From the NCBI GenBank assembly GCA_029204225.1, contig CM055095.1, positions 21,990,699 to 22,054,698 of the forward strand: a stretch of DNA of 64,000 nt, in the 5' to 3' direction. Below the pieces are notes generated by a model. That model did no database searches. It was not told the origin of the DNA and worked only from the letters and a program-made list of their open reading frames with translations. Source of the DNA: Diphasiastrum complanatum. Its lineage: Eukaryota > Streptophyta > Lycopodiopsida > Lycopodiales > Lycopodiaceae. Every line of letters starts with the position of its first letter. The stretch's first letter is position 1. Shown piece after piece: positions 1 through 12,343 of the stretch. Position numbers and translations under genes: made by a program.

Positions 1-702
1 GGACGAACAAACACACCTCTAAAACAACAGGTGCATCGTTCCCGCGAAAAGGTCTAGTTAACAATTAGGTTGAGTATATGTTCAATTATACCATAAGAGG
101 TATATTTAACTAGGAGTTAAAATTACTCTAGTTTAACATGTCGATTCATATCTAGTCATTTTGTGTGGATGACCTAATAAAGGCTATCCAAGGTAATGTC
201 TTCCCTTTTAAAGGTCTCACCCTTAAATACAAGGCAAGTACTTAGGGGATATATTCTCGAAAAATGACTTAGGCTTCTTCATGGTTTATCTTTATCCAAA
301 TCATATCTTCATTTTTGAGTATATCATGCCATATTTAGGTTGATATTCAATATTTAACAATTTCGTGGCATCACATATCCCCTTCCTCAAATGTGAAACG
401 TCCTCGTGAACATATAATCTTTATTTCGAGGACCATTTTGCGAAACATTCTGTTCTTCAGATTTTCGTTAAGGCGAAAAGATATTTCTTCATATGATTCT
501 TCCTTTAGATATTTCTTCGGCTTAGAGAATATGTGCATTTGCTATTTCTTTAAATTTGGATAGGTTGATTTGATTTGATCTTTGAATTATTGATGAGAAC
601 TGGAATCAAACTTCAAAACATCTTCAAAACTTCAAAGATTTGGATTCATCATCACATAGAAACATCACCACGACATAGGCAACAATGAATATTCATGAAG
701 GA
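1..702. other. AT-rich sequence without a recognisable gene
   Basis: No open frame of note, no LTR boundary and no tRNA-like priming site is visible here. It borders the decayed reading frame that ends near 703 and may be the tail of the same unit. Confidence 0.4.
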
Positions 703-3479
703 TTCAATTCTTCATGTAGTTCTTGGGCTAACTCCAAATTTTGTTGAGCCTCATACAACATCAAGGCTTCTTTTGATTGCGTATAACGACCAACTGGTAG
801 GTTGTCGAATTCTTCAAGCTTAACCGGGAGCAATGTTCCATCAAATAGCTCCTAAGTTAACTTTACATCTTCATCTGAATCACTACGAAGTGTGATTTCT
901 TTACAATAGCGAGCTAAAAATCTTATAAAATAACTTTCAACATAAAGATTTTGGACAAAAAACAATGTCTTTGCTGCAAAAGTTCCAAACTGCCAAAATG
1001 AATATGTACAAAATTGCTTATAACGTAGTGACTTCCATCGATCTTGCAGATTGTGTCGAATCTCTGCAAAATAATCAGCAAGGTTTCGCTCTCAATCCAC
1101 GTAAAGACTGAAAAGTTTGGGATAGGCCATATTTACATTGATCAACAAACCTGCATCATCGAAAGTGCCTAAATCCGCAACACCTTTTGGGTTGTACAAT
1201 TGGAACTGCGACTTTCGCTTCCAAAAATGTCGCTTATTGTCTTCATTTTGCAAAATTTGAAATTCTTTAATACGAATGTATTTGAGAGCATACACAACAA
1301 AAGAGCCTATGTATAACTCAGCTGAACTGAAAGGCATGACTTGGAATTTCCCCTGGATTATGCCCCAGCAGAGACATCCTTTCGGCTCAATAGATAACTG
1401 GGCCCATAACCAGAGAAAGTCGTCATTTTTCCATGGTGTCTTCCAATCATTGAAGCGATGCCTACTGCACCTGGTAGCATCAAATAATCCACACACCATT
1501 GTAATTCAATGTTAAATGCTTGTGGACACCACTTCCAGAATCGATCAGCAAATGCATGGAATCTTTCAACACATACCTTCGACTGGTTTCGACATGGTCA
1601 CTTTGCCTGAGTAGCTGCTGTTGTCAAATCTTGAGTTTGCAACTCAACAACTAACTTCTGGTCTTTTAGCTGCTACTTGAGATCTGACAACTCCTGTTCG
1701 AGCTTGTCGATCTTTGCTACTGCCTCCAAATACTCTGGATGGTTAGTGACTCCCGAGAAGGCAAGCACAACTTGAAGTTGCTGCATCAGATCATCAATGC
1801 GAAGTAGGGCCTAGAGGTATTCTTCGTGAGAGTCGAGCCCACTGCAAGTGTGCTGCACTAGACAACTCCTTTAACCCAGCCAACTCTTCTTCGACAAGTG
1901 CCTTCGCATCCTCGAACGATTGTAGGAACTCGCCTCAATTTTTGAGCATCTGGCCTTGGAGCTGGTTCAGTTTCGAGAGGTCTATTGTGAAAGAGCCTGC
2001 ATTGCTACATAGAGCAAGCACAGCTTCTACCTTTATTCTGGTTGTTCACTCCTCCTACAAATGTTTCTGGAAAGCGACATTATGTTTATTTGCATCCAGC
2101 AGTTGCTTTTTTAAAGAATCAATATTAGTCTGATAATTGACAGACTTGGCCTCAATCACCTTATTGACTTTCTTCAAAGAATCAGCTTTGTTGATTGCAG
2201 TCTGAAGCTGTGTGTCGAGCGAATGATTTCGTTCAATCAGTTGGGTGTTGTCTGATTCGAGCGAATCAATTTTCTCGTAAGACTCTCTTAGAGTCTTGAA
2301 ACTTTTTCTCTGCTTCAATCAGATCCAAAATGTTCTTCTGATTGTAACGATCGAATTCATAAATCTTAGCCACTAGATTCTTGGCTCTAGTGGTCATGGT
2401 GCAAAACCATTGGGGCTAGTTGTCAGGTTCATCTTCTTGGTCGTCCGCTACCCCAGTGTCGCCTATTGCAGCTGCTCGAGCCCTGCCTGAAGTGTCGGAC
2501 TGAGTTGCATCTTCATCCAAGGTGCTGGAACTCTTCTTCTGCTGTTCTGTGAGGTTGAAGCAGAGGCTGGCTTCCATGAATCTGCAACAGCAGCTCCATC
2601 GGTGTCCATGGTCGTGGTAGCAACTGCATTTGGTTGAGAAGGTACAACATCTATCTCCATAGCAGTTGTAGCTGCTACTTCGATTGCTGGCACAACAACT
2701 ACTGTAGTGACTGTGGTAGGAACGGTGAGGAGGCTAGAAAGGTCAATTGGTTTTGGAAGCAACATCCTTCCCATCTGCATGATTTTCTCTTGATCAGTCA
2801 GGACTCCAAAATGATCGCACAATCGTGAAACATGCGCTCCTACTCTAGAAAATTTTTGGTCTTTGATCCACCTCAAAAAAGCCTTGTATGCAATGATGCC
2901 AAAGCATACAGGATTGCCCGGTAGCGCATCCAATAGATACCCAAAATTTTGCACTGAGATGGTTGCATCCACATCTGTCAAAAATATAGCTTGATTGGTG
3001 TATTTACAAAACAGCTTGAAGGTGGTATCCTTTATCATTGAGATTTTATATCCCTTCGTGTATACGAAGCAGTTGCTCAGGAAATGGGCGGCTTCATCCA
3101 CTGAATCTTTGTTTGTAGAAACAATCTTACCGTCCAATGGTAATCCCAGAGCTGTGCAGAACACTTCTTCAAAAATAGTGAAAAACTTGCCTCGCACATG
3201 TACTTTGAAATCCACCTCAGATACTGCGTGGATGGAGTTCACGAACTTAGTACTGACTTCAGATAAAATGATTGAAAGGTCCACTTTCAAATTACCCAAC
3301 CTGCATTGATCCAAAAAGGACTGGATTGATGCCAGGGGCGAATTCCTGCGCGTGCTTTCCAGATAATAGAAGAGCTCGATCCAGAAGCCATTGTGTCGAA
3401 TGATTGATGACAGCTTCGCAGATTGCAACAGGTCGTAAGAGATCGCTTGATCGCAAACATTTTGAGTGCATGAAAGCAT
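703..3479 (-). pseudogene. Decayed long ORF, putative plant transposon-associated protein
   Basis: A chain of minus-strand frames starts at an ATG at 3479. The first 338 codons (3479-2463) hold a globular part with a VRGKFF...ALGLPLDG segment, followed by a low-complexity Val/Thr/Ala region. That segment resembles the 'putative plant transposon protein' domain seen in ORFs linked to large plant retroelements; I recall this family rather than having searched it. A frameshift leads into a heptad-rich coiled coil (about 2420-2055), and after further breaks a C-terminal globular part (1499-1092) continues past a stop to about 703. The parts keep the same order and strand, so they look like one protein of roughly 800-900 residues broken by several stops and shifts. 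It lies just outside the Copia A 3' LTR, so it is not obviously part of Copia A. Function unknown. Confidence 0.5.
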
Positions 3480-3655
3480 AAAAATGCAAGAAGAAAGTGT
3501 GAGGAGGAAAATAGAAAATGACTATGATATGCAGTGGCGGTGTGGAGAGGATGATGACGTGTCATGGTGACATGACACCTGTCATTTCCATTATTAAGGG
3601 TGTGCATGGAAAATAGACATCAAAGACCATATCATAGAATCAATGCTTTTCTAAC

Positions 3656-4398
3656 TGTCGCGAATGGGTTTGTTTCGTTGTCGCAAACGATTTTGTTTCT
3701 TTGAATTTTCTTTTGTGCGAAAGCTCACAGGAACCTAGACACGCGACTACAGATCACAGAACAGATTTTATTCTAGCAATCAAGACAGCGAAAGTCAAGG
3801 AGATGCATGAAATAGAGCAATCAAATTATCAGTTTAATTTCTAGAGTGAGATGGTCAATGTCTCGCTCGTTGGAGGCCTGATGCTCTGCTCTTTCGCTGT
3901 GTTCTGCTTATTGGCAGACTTTCATGCACAACTATTTTGTTTCTAGTCTTTTCCTTTTCTGCTCTACTCACGCACATTCTCTGTGTCTCATTGCGTGTAT
4001 TTTGATCCAGAAAAAATAGTTTATATCTCCACTGTGTGGATTTAACAAGATAGCTATACAGAGAATTACAAAAGTAGTTAACGCTAATCAACTAACTAGT
4101 TACTCTTTGTTATTGCTAGTCGTTTCAGCTGGGCGTGAAGTTTAAGACTTCACGCCCATTGAGTTGCCAGCTGGCAGCGCGAAAGATCTTCTTTTGTTTC
4201 TTCCATTTCGTGTCGTGTCTTTGTCTTTCTGGTCCTCGAGGCATGTTTGACTTTCGCGAATCATTCGACCTTCAAATTTCGTTTCGTTTCATGTCTTAGG
4301 GTTTTCAAGGTCCGTTGACTTTTGCGAATTGTTCGCCATTCGACCTTCACTTCGTTTTTGCATCGTGGCAAAGTTGTAAGAGTTCACCATTTCTGACA
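3656..4398 (-). repeat. 3' LTR of Copia A
   Basis: On the plus strand the block opens TGTCGCGAA and closes CTGACA. It is flanked on the right by CTCCCTCTT, the complement of a purine-rich AAGAGGGAG polypurine tract that follows the RNase H frame. Its first 60 or so bases recur at 6123, beside the priming site, as expected for the other LTR. Another copy of this LTR family, in plus orientation, begins at 25,285. Confidence 0.8.
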
Positions 4399-6080
4399 CT
4401 CCCTCTTGAACCTTGCAACTTTGCATGTTTAATCCAATCGCCTTTGTTTGCTTTGCGAAGAGTGGCTTGTCGAGCGACTTCGTGAGCAGATCTGCAATCA
4501 TGTCTTCAGATTTTATGTATTGGACCTGGAACTCTCTTTTCGCGATCAAATCTCGAATGTGATGGTACTTCAGAGGTATGTGTTTTGTCTTTGAATGAAA
4601 GACTGGATCCTAGGACAGATGAATGGCACTCTGAGAGTCCATCATCATCGTGCATGGTCCTCCTTGTGGTATCCCGATTGCCTCCAACATCATCTGCAAC
4701 CACACTACCTCGTTCGCCACCTTTGAAGCTGCGACATATTCAGCTTTCGCAGGAGGATTGATCTACCAAGGTTTGCTTTTTGCATATCCAGCTGATTGCA
4801 GCTCTGCATGCTATGTTATGGACTTGCTGTCATCTTTGCAGCTCGCCCAACTTGCATCACTGTAGTGGTGCAGCTCGAATCCTTTTCTTTCATTTTTTTC
4901 TCTATAGGTTAATCCCATATTTTGGGTACCCTTCAGATATTGTAGGATTCGTTTTGCCATTTGCCAATGTGCGATGCCAGGATGGGAAGAGAATTGGCTT
5001 AAGGCGTAAACAGAGAAAGCTAGATCGGGTCTGGTACAAGTTGTAAGGTACATCAGACTACCGGTTAGATTTTGGTAGGATATTCCTACCATTCTTTGTT
5101 CTTCCTCTTCTATTTTTGGGCAATATGGCTTCATCAGCTTGGCTCCAGCTATCATTGGTGTGGCCTTTTCTTTGCAGTCCATCATGTGATACTGCTTGAG
5201 CACCTTTCTGGCATATTCAGACTGACTCAAGTGCATTTCGCCTTTTATTCGATCTCTTCCGATCTCCAGTCCGAGGCATTTTGTTGCTTCTCCTAGATCT
5301 GTGATTTCATAATTTTCAAAAATCTGACTCTTCGTGTCTTTGATCAGCATCAAGAAATTTCCTATCATCAGAGAATCATCCACGAAAATAGTCAGTATCA
5401 CAAAATTCATTCCTATTCTTTTTATGTAGACATTACAGTCCAATTGTGTAGGATTGAAGTCTAGAGACTTCAGCTATCAAGATTCTTGTACCAAGCTCGT
5501 GATGCCTGTTTTAGACCATAAATGCATCTCTGCAATCGATAGACATATTGTCGATTGTGGGGGCTTCAAATCCTTCAGGCTGCTTCATGAAGATTTCTTC
5601 CTCTAGGTCTCCGTGGAGAAAGGCTATCTTCACATCAATCTGGTGAATTTCCAGATTGTGTTGTGTGGCGTATGCAAGGAGTAGTCGTATGCTTGTCATC
5701 TTGACCATCGACGAATATGTGTTGAAATAATCAATACCATATCTTTTTGTGTAGCCCTTCGTGACAAGCCTTGCCTTGTAATGGCTAGTGGTGCCATCTG
5801 ATTTCATTTTCTTCTTGTACACCCATTTGCAGTCGACGATCTTTCTGTTTTCGGACAGTGGCTCTAGTGTTCATGCCTCATTTTGCCTCATCGACTTGAT
5901 CTCCTCTAACATTGCTTGCTTCCAGAATTCTCCCTCTGAGAGTTCGGTCACCGACCAGATGCCTTCGCCCTTCAGAAGTGTTTTGATTTTGAATTTCCAT
6001 ATCCTGTAATTTGCTCTGTCAAGACTGATTGCTACTCTTGTCTGGATTGTTGTAGCCATATTGTGTTGTCTAGAAATCAC
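4399..6080 (-). pseudogene. Copia A: gag start fused to reverse transcriptase/RNase H
   Basis: Minus-strand Ty1/Copia remnant. The first frame (6080-5871) opens with a typical gag N-terminus (RANYRIWKFKIKTLLKGEG) and after about 45 codons runs in frame into EFWKQAMLEEIKSMRQNEA, the start of the RT domain. The rest of gag, protease and integrase are absent. RT continues in broken frames: KARLVTKGY and the NLEIHQIDVKIAFLHGDLEEE block at 5822-5511, then the catalytic FVDD box, MHLSQSEYARKVL and GSLMYLTTCTRPDLAF at 5443-4811. RNase H follows with DASWASCKDD and a C-terminus near 4410 (DMIADLLTKSLDKPLF). Stops and shifts make it non-functional. Confidence 0.85.
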
Positions 6081-6110
6081 TGCTCAGATATCAGTAGTGA
6101 TATCCTGCAA

Positions 6111-6122
6111 GCTCTGATACCA
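6111..6122 (-). other. Primer-binding site of Copia A
   Basis: GCTCTGATACCA on the plus strand is the complement of TGGTATCAGAGC, which pairs with initiator-Met tRNA. It directly abuts the LTR sequence starting at 6123 and fixes the orientation of Copia A. Confidence 0.85.
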
Positions 6123-6180
6123 TGTCGCGAACGGGTTTGTTTCGTTGTCGCGAATGATTTTGGTTCTTTGAATTATTATA
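6123..6180 (-). repeat. Truncated 5' LTR of Copia A
   Basis: It matches the start of the 3656-4398 LTR for about 55 bases (TGTCGCGAA, GGGTTTGTTTCG), then diverges near 6175-6180 into sequence belonging to the next, oppositely oriented element. The rest of this LTR is missing. Confidence 0.7.
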
Positions 6181-6717
6181 TATTGTGAATTGTGATGGAG
6201 TTGAGTGTTGTTACACGACGCTTCCTGCAATATTATCAAGTAGATGGTTCACAACTAGAAAGTATTGTAGTTAGCTCTTTATCAAGCTTTCAAGCTTAAA
6301 CTCTCTTGAGCATTTTAGCTCAGTCTTTTAGAGATTTATTTTAGAGTTGCTATTGCGCTACCTTATTTCGGACTTATTCTCAGTTACTCAAAGATAGTTT
6401 CTATCCACTATTATTTTGCGCTCATTAGCATCTGATCTTGTTTTTCTGAATTAATACTATTTTCTTATTGCGTTCAGTTTGTGTCAGAATGCATGCATCT
6501 CTGTATTGCTTTTGTAACTGGTAGAAATTGTCTGAGAATTCAATACTTTATGTTTGGCTATGTAATCACTTAGTATCTAGCGAAAGTTAGTTGTTAAAGA
6601 TTGGACGTGATTCCCATCACTACTGCTTTGTTCAATTTTTGATAATCGTAGTCATGCATTGGAAGTAGGAAAATTTCGCTATTCATTACTCACCTATTTC
6701 CGACATGGTATTAGAGC
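6181..6717 (+). repeat. 5' LTR and primer-binding site of Copia B
   Basis: The block ends TTTCCGACA at 6705 and is followed by TGGTATTAGAGC (6706-6717), a one-base variant of the Met-tRNA priming site. A second match, TGGTATCAGAGCAT, lies at about 6729, so the priming region is duplicated. The true 5' end of this LTR is not certain because it fuses with the Copia A LTR remnant. Confidence 0.6.
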
Positions 6718-6739
6718 ATACCTACATGGTATCAGAGCA

Positions 6740-8890
6740 TTGAGTCTTCTTCAAGGCCTAAAACTATTATCACTATGTTGTTGCAAGAAGATAATCGAAG
6801 AAGTCAAGACACTTTGTCTACCTCTTCGTCTCATGCTCTATATGTCAACAAGGGCTCGAAATGACATAAGTAGAAAAGCTCCAAGCAGTCTACATTGAAT
6901 CAGAAACAGACTCAAGGTCAAGAACAATCATTGAATCCACATTCGTTGAAGAAGAAGATGTTTTGCAGGTATTGCAAATGCAATAACCATGAGATCCAGG
7001 ATTGCCGAATTCTCAAAGCGAAGAATGCAGCCAAGCAACCTGATCAACAAGCAAATATAGTTGCAGCATCTCCTGAAGTCGAAATGGACAAAGACGCTTT
7101 TATGGTCAAAGACAAATACGCGAATTCGGATGATTCGTGGTTTTTGGATTCCAAATCTACTCAACATATGACCAATCATCATGAGATTTTCCAATCCTAT
7201 ACGCCTTACAACACAAAGAAGTATGTTAATCTTGGTGACGATAGTACTCACACTATCGAAGATGAAGGTACTGTAAGGTTGAGATTCCAGCATGATCAAT
7301 TCAACTACTGTCAAAAGTCTTGTATGTTCCTAAACTCTCTACAAATCTGTTATCAGTAAGTAGAATTACAGATTTAGGTCATAAGGTGGATTTTGAGTCT
7401 GATCAATGTAGAATTATTGATAGGATTAATAAGATCCTTGAACTCGGCAAGAGGCATGGATACTTATATAGATTGTCCATTGAAGGTCCAAGCTCATCTA
7501 CTTTTGATGAACAGCGAATCCGAAGATGATGATGTTGTAGTTCTGCAACTACAGTATGATGAAAATGATCAGCTTCCTCTATTTCTTAGAAGATCATCAA
7601 GAGCTAGCAGACCACCTATCAGGTATATCGACGAGTCTGCAGCCTATCTTGTTCATGAGTCGACGACTGTCGAAGAAGCACTCAGTCAACCGGATTTTGA
7701 TCTTTGGAAAGAAGCTATGGATAAAGAGTATTCATCTCCTACCAAGAACCAGACATGGACAATTGTCGAATTACTTGCCAGCAGAAATGTAGTTGATTGC
7801 AAATGAATTTTCAAAGTCAAGTACAAAGCAGACGGAAGCATCGACAGAAGAAAAGCCCGACTTGTCGCCAGAGGATTTCTTAGGTATACAACGTCGATTA
7901 CACTGAGACTTTCAATCCAGTAGTCAAGCATTCTTCTATTCAACTTTTATTATAGTTTGCTGCTGCAGCAGATTTGGAAATACATCAAGTGAATTTACAA
8001 ACAACATATCTCAATGGAGTTATTGAAGATTACATTTACATGGTGCAACTCAAATGTTATATTATCGAGGGTAAACACAATCATGTGTGTAAACTCCATA
8101 AGGCACTTTATGGTTTAAAGCAATCTGCTCGAGCGTGGTTTCAAAAGATCAATACTTTCTTATTGATCACGACTACACACCTAGCTCTCCAGATTTGAAT
8201 GTTTACTTCAAGATAGTGCGACACTCTTTTATCATTATCACTTTGTATGTGGACGACACATTGCTCTTTAGCAACAGTATCGATCTGATAAAAGAAGGCA
8301 ACACAATGCTATCTTCTGAATTCGACATGACTGATCTGGGCAAAGCTCATTTTTGCCTTGGTATTCAAATCCACAGAGACAGAATTCGAAAGTTGATTTA
8401 CATTACTCAACAGAGGTACATCTACAATATGTTAGTTAGATATAATCTGATTAATTGCAAGTTAGCTCTCTCACCAATGGAACCAGGTCTCAAATTGTCA
8501 AAGGATCAGTGTCCTCAAACAATCCAGGAGAAGAAGCAGATGTGTGAGTATCCTTATCATTCGATAATAGGATCTCTTATGTACGCAATGATCTGTACCA
8601 GGCCAGACATAGCTTTTGCAGTAAGCTCTTTAAGCCAGTATATGACCAACCCTGGTGTAACACATTGGAAGGCTCTTATCAGAGTCATGAGATATCTTCG
8701 AGATACTATGGACTTTTGCATTTTTTTATGGAGCAATCGACAACAACAAACTCAATTTACTCATTGGTTTTACAAATGCAAGTTGGACAGGAGATGTAGA
8801 CACTTGTAAATCCACTTTCGGATTTACATTCTTCCTCAACAATGGTCCTGTTTTCTGGAACAGTCGCAAGCAATCTTTGATAGCTCTATC
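6740..8890 (+). pseudogene. Copia B: gag tail, protease and RT without integrase
   Basis: Plus-strand Ty1/Copia remnant. Soon after the priming site comes the part of gag that precedes the zinc knuckle (LLQEDNRRSQDTLSTSSSHA), so gag's N-terminal half is missing. The knuckle CRYCKCNNHEIQDC, the protease and LYVPKLSTNLLSVS follow. The protease active site reads DSKST instead of DSGAT. After about 70 further codons the frame passes into the linker before RT (RRSSRASRPPIRYIDE, WKEAMDKEY), so the integrase core is gone. RT runs through [19 protein letters not shown] sequence (8090-8150), the intact YVDD box near 8245 and [18 protein letters not shown]. It stops inside RNase H at about 8890. Several stops and frameshifts are present. 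Confidence 0.85.
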
Positions 8891-9554
8891 TTCCTGTCGT
8901 AATATACCAATAAAGAATTGCTAGATATGTGTAGTATTTATGTCGTTCCCTAAGGAGATAACACTTAAAAGTTGTTAAACTGGTACAGTCCTGACTTATT
9001 TCGAATAAAATGGAGACGGATATTAATCTGGTTGTCAACAAACATTTTATAAGTAACCAGTATTACTTGTATTTGTGGTGTGTGTGGATAAGTGAATTTC
9101 AAACAACAATCTTCCTCTATCAAACCGAATGAAAATCATTCTGCAAATGAAATATTATCAGAGTAGCTCGAATGAATTACACTCTGACTGATTAAGTTGT
9201 CAGTAGGGGTCTGTGTTATGCTCGATGCAATCGTGTATGAATAGATAAGTAGTTAATCTCATTCATGAACTCATGTGTTTTAGACGGAAGTCCTCAACAA
9301 CTAAAGTCCAGTCATGGTTAAAGAACTCAAATAGTTCGCAAATATGTTAAAAACAATTATCTTTGTTACAACACGAATATAGATCAATAACTCAACTCCT
9401 TAGGCAGGGACTAACAATTCACATGCATACATACTTCTCTATCAGTGACTGTGGAAAACTTCATCAAGGGATACTTCACTTGAATGTCGAATACAAAGTA
9501 TTCGCACAGACGAGTAATTTAGTTTAAAGAAAGTTCTTTAGATCAACTTTTGTT
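8891..9554. other. Unassigned sequence between two Copia fragments
   Basis: RNase H coding breaks off at about 8895 and integrase coding of a different fragment begins near 9580. The 650 bases between have no long frame and no match to the LTRs recognised elsewhere in the window. It could be an unrelated LTR or an insertion. Confidence 0.35.
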
Positions 9555-10790
9555 GTGGCATTTCAAACAAGGCCAAGAAATGTCAAACAAGTAGAGCTTT
9601 GGCACAAGGGGTTGGGGCATCCCAACTTCAAATCAATGGAGATCTTATGCACAAAGGAGCTTGAACTCGGCCTTCCAAAGTCAATGTCAAAGTGTGGAAA
9701 GTTATGTGAGGCTTGTAGCCTCTCAAAGACTCACAAGCTACCTTTTTCTAACTCTTCTAATAAATCTTCCAAGCCACTTGAACTTATTCATTCAGATGTG
9801 CACTCTTTTTTTCAAGCATCTAATGGATGTGCAATGATGTATGTATCTTTTATGGATGACTACTCTAGATATGGTTGGATTGACCTTATGGTTTCCAAAA
9901 GCAAGGTGTTTGAATTCTTTGTTAAGTTCAAAACTCTGGTTGAGAATCAACTTCAATACTAAGATTAAAGTACTGAGAAGTGATAATGGTGGAGAGTACG
10001 TCTCCACTAGTATGATAGAGTTTTGTAAGTCCAATGGCATTAAGAGAGAGCTAATATGTCCATATACTCCTCAGCAAAATGGCATAGCCGAGAGAAATAA
10101 TAGATATCTTTGTGAGTGTGCAAAAGCCTTGAGGCTAGATTCTTCTCTACCCAAGTCATTTTGGGGAGAGGCTATTGTTTGTGCAAATTATTTGTGCAAT
10201 AGATTGACATATAAGTCCATTGGAGAGATAACACCTTATGTGAGACTATTTGGTAAGAAGCCAAACCTCAAGGATCTTAAAATCTTTGGGTCTACTTGCT
10301 ATGTATTCCAAGATTTATATACAAGAAAGAAGGATGATCCTACATCCATCAAAGGTATCTTTGTTGGTTATGGAGAAAATAGCAAGGGATATAGAGTCTG
10401 CAATCCTATCACTAAAAAGATCTTAGTGATAAAGATGTTACTCTTGATGAAGGTCATTTTATCAAAGTGAATGAAAGTGCTACTAATCATTCTTGTGCCA
10501 AGGATCTTGCAAAAATTGAGGAGGAGCCATCTATTGATGTCTTGAGCCATCAAGTCTCACATATTTGGACAAGGGTGAGCAAAGGGAAGGCACTCATTCT
10601 CTTACCTCTTATACTTTTCTCACCTCAATGCTTGATGAACCAAGTTGCTTTGAAGATGTTATAAAGTCACTTGAATGGAAGGATGCCATGAAAAGAGAGT
10701 ATGATGCTCTTATGGAGAATCATACATGGAAGCTTGTGGATCTTCCTTATGGAAGGAAACCACGTGAATGTTGCAGGAGTTCACCATTTT
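9555..10790 (+). pseudogene. Copia integrase fragment running into RT start
   Basis: The frame opens with the GAG-pre-integrase/zinc-binding region (ELWHKGLGHPNF, CEACSLSKTHKLPF: the HHCC set) and continues into the integrase core with acidic residues in HSDV, MDDYSRYGW and QQNGIAERNN. A -1 shift at about 9960 and another near 10,430 break the frame. It then reaches the RT linker (EWKDAMKREYDALMENHTWKLV) and stops at about 10,760. No LTRs, protease or gag remain. Just after it, at about 10,777-10,796, is a short match to the outer end of the Copia A LTR (AGTTCACCATTTTTGACACT). Confidence 0.85.
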
Positions 10791-12301
10791 TGACACTAAC
10801 ACATGAAAGAATGACATGGAGTGAGCAAATCTTTATCAAGTCCTAGACTCTGAAGTATGCTATATTTTGTATTCTGGAAACAAAAAACTCTCATGAAGTA
10901 GTAGCCTCTAATTGGTAATAAGAGATTAGGTGAAGGCTATTTAAAGATTACTTTTGAGAAGGTTTGAAGATGTGAAAGTTCACAACACTAGTGGGTTCCT
11001 ATAGCCTAAAAATGATTCAAAAATATTGGGAACCAATTTGCAAAAACTCTATATTTTTTGGTTGTTTTTTTATTTGATTTTGAAGAGGACTTTAGCAATG
11101 TTTCAGTGCCTCTCTTTTCTTGTCATCAGTCATAAGTGATTATAAGTAGGCAAACCAAACAAATCCAATCAAAACATGCTTAACTAATCAAAGTCTGATT
11201 ATTCTCTAGAGCATTGGTTAGATCGGGAATTTGGGACTGATGGTTTTTGTATCTCTCCCTTGCTCCTCTTTATAGAGTTAGACAAACTTTGGTGCCTCTA
11301 ACTCTCCTTTGTATTTTGTAAACAATTTTAATCGATGGCTAGTTATTTCGGGAGAAAAAGAAAAGTTCACTTGAATGACACAAATGTGCAAATCTTGTAA
11401 ATTTTTTGCTATGAAAATAAACACAAAAGTCTAGTGTTTTTTAGAACTTGTCCATTGAAGGTGAATATCAACCTTTGAGATTCGAAGTGATGAATAAACT
11501 AACACTTTGAAATTGGAAGCACACTTCAAAACCAAAGCTTTGAAGGTAGAATTTGTCGAGGCTCTAATTTGTTTTCTTTTTCTCTTGTAAGTGCTCATTT
11601 GTGCATCAAATTGGAGTCAAATTCTTTATCTAAGGCCATTTAAGTTGAATTCATTGATTAATGTTGAGGAAAGGAAATCCTAACCAATTCACTACTTATT
11701 GGAGGACCTATGTTCTTTCTTTTGAACCAATTATAGCTCATTAGCAAAGTTTATAGGCAAGTGCAAAATGTAAGACCAAAGCTAATTGGAAGAGCAAGAA
11801 TCTAAACATGTGAATGGAGCATCAAACAAGGTTTCAGCCTACACGACAATGTCATAAATCTCTTTATTACCCCACTTGTCCTTGTGTCCTTGATGACTTT
11901 ATATTTTAACATACTCTCGCTTTTCTTAATTTACAAGTGGGGCACGGATGTCATTTTGCCTACTTCAAAAGTGTATGTGTGAGCCATGTATAAAAATTTG
12001 GTGTTACATACTATATTGTTCTTAAAAAAGGTACTTTCTAAAGAATAATTAATTGGGTGTCATATACAACCTAACGTGTTTTTGACGCCAAAAGCAAATG
12101 AAAAACTGCAACTATGTGCGGAAGTTCCAAAATTCCCTATATGCCAAAAGTTGCAACATGATCCACCATAAGTTTATGAGTCCATAGCACATAGCATGTC
12201 TAGCTTTTGACATGTGGATGGTTATGTCATCCTTTTCAAGCCGCAACATGTCTTAGCAATAAGATGCATTTGAAAAATGCAAGATTGAAGAGGTATTTCC
12301 A

Positions 12302-12343
<42 letters not shown>

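Noticed and set aside
8896..9554. Possible intron or organelle-derived insert
   Set aside because: No conserved intron domains or organelle genes could be recognised, so it is left unassigned.
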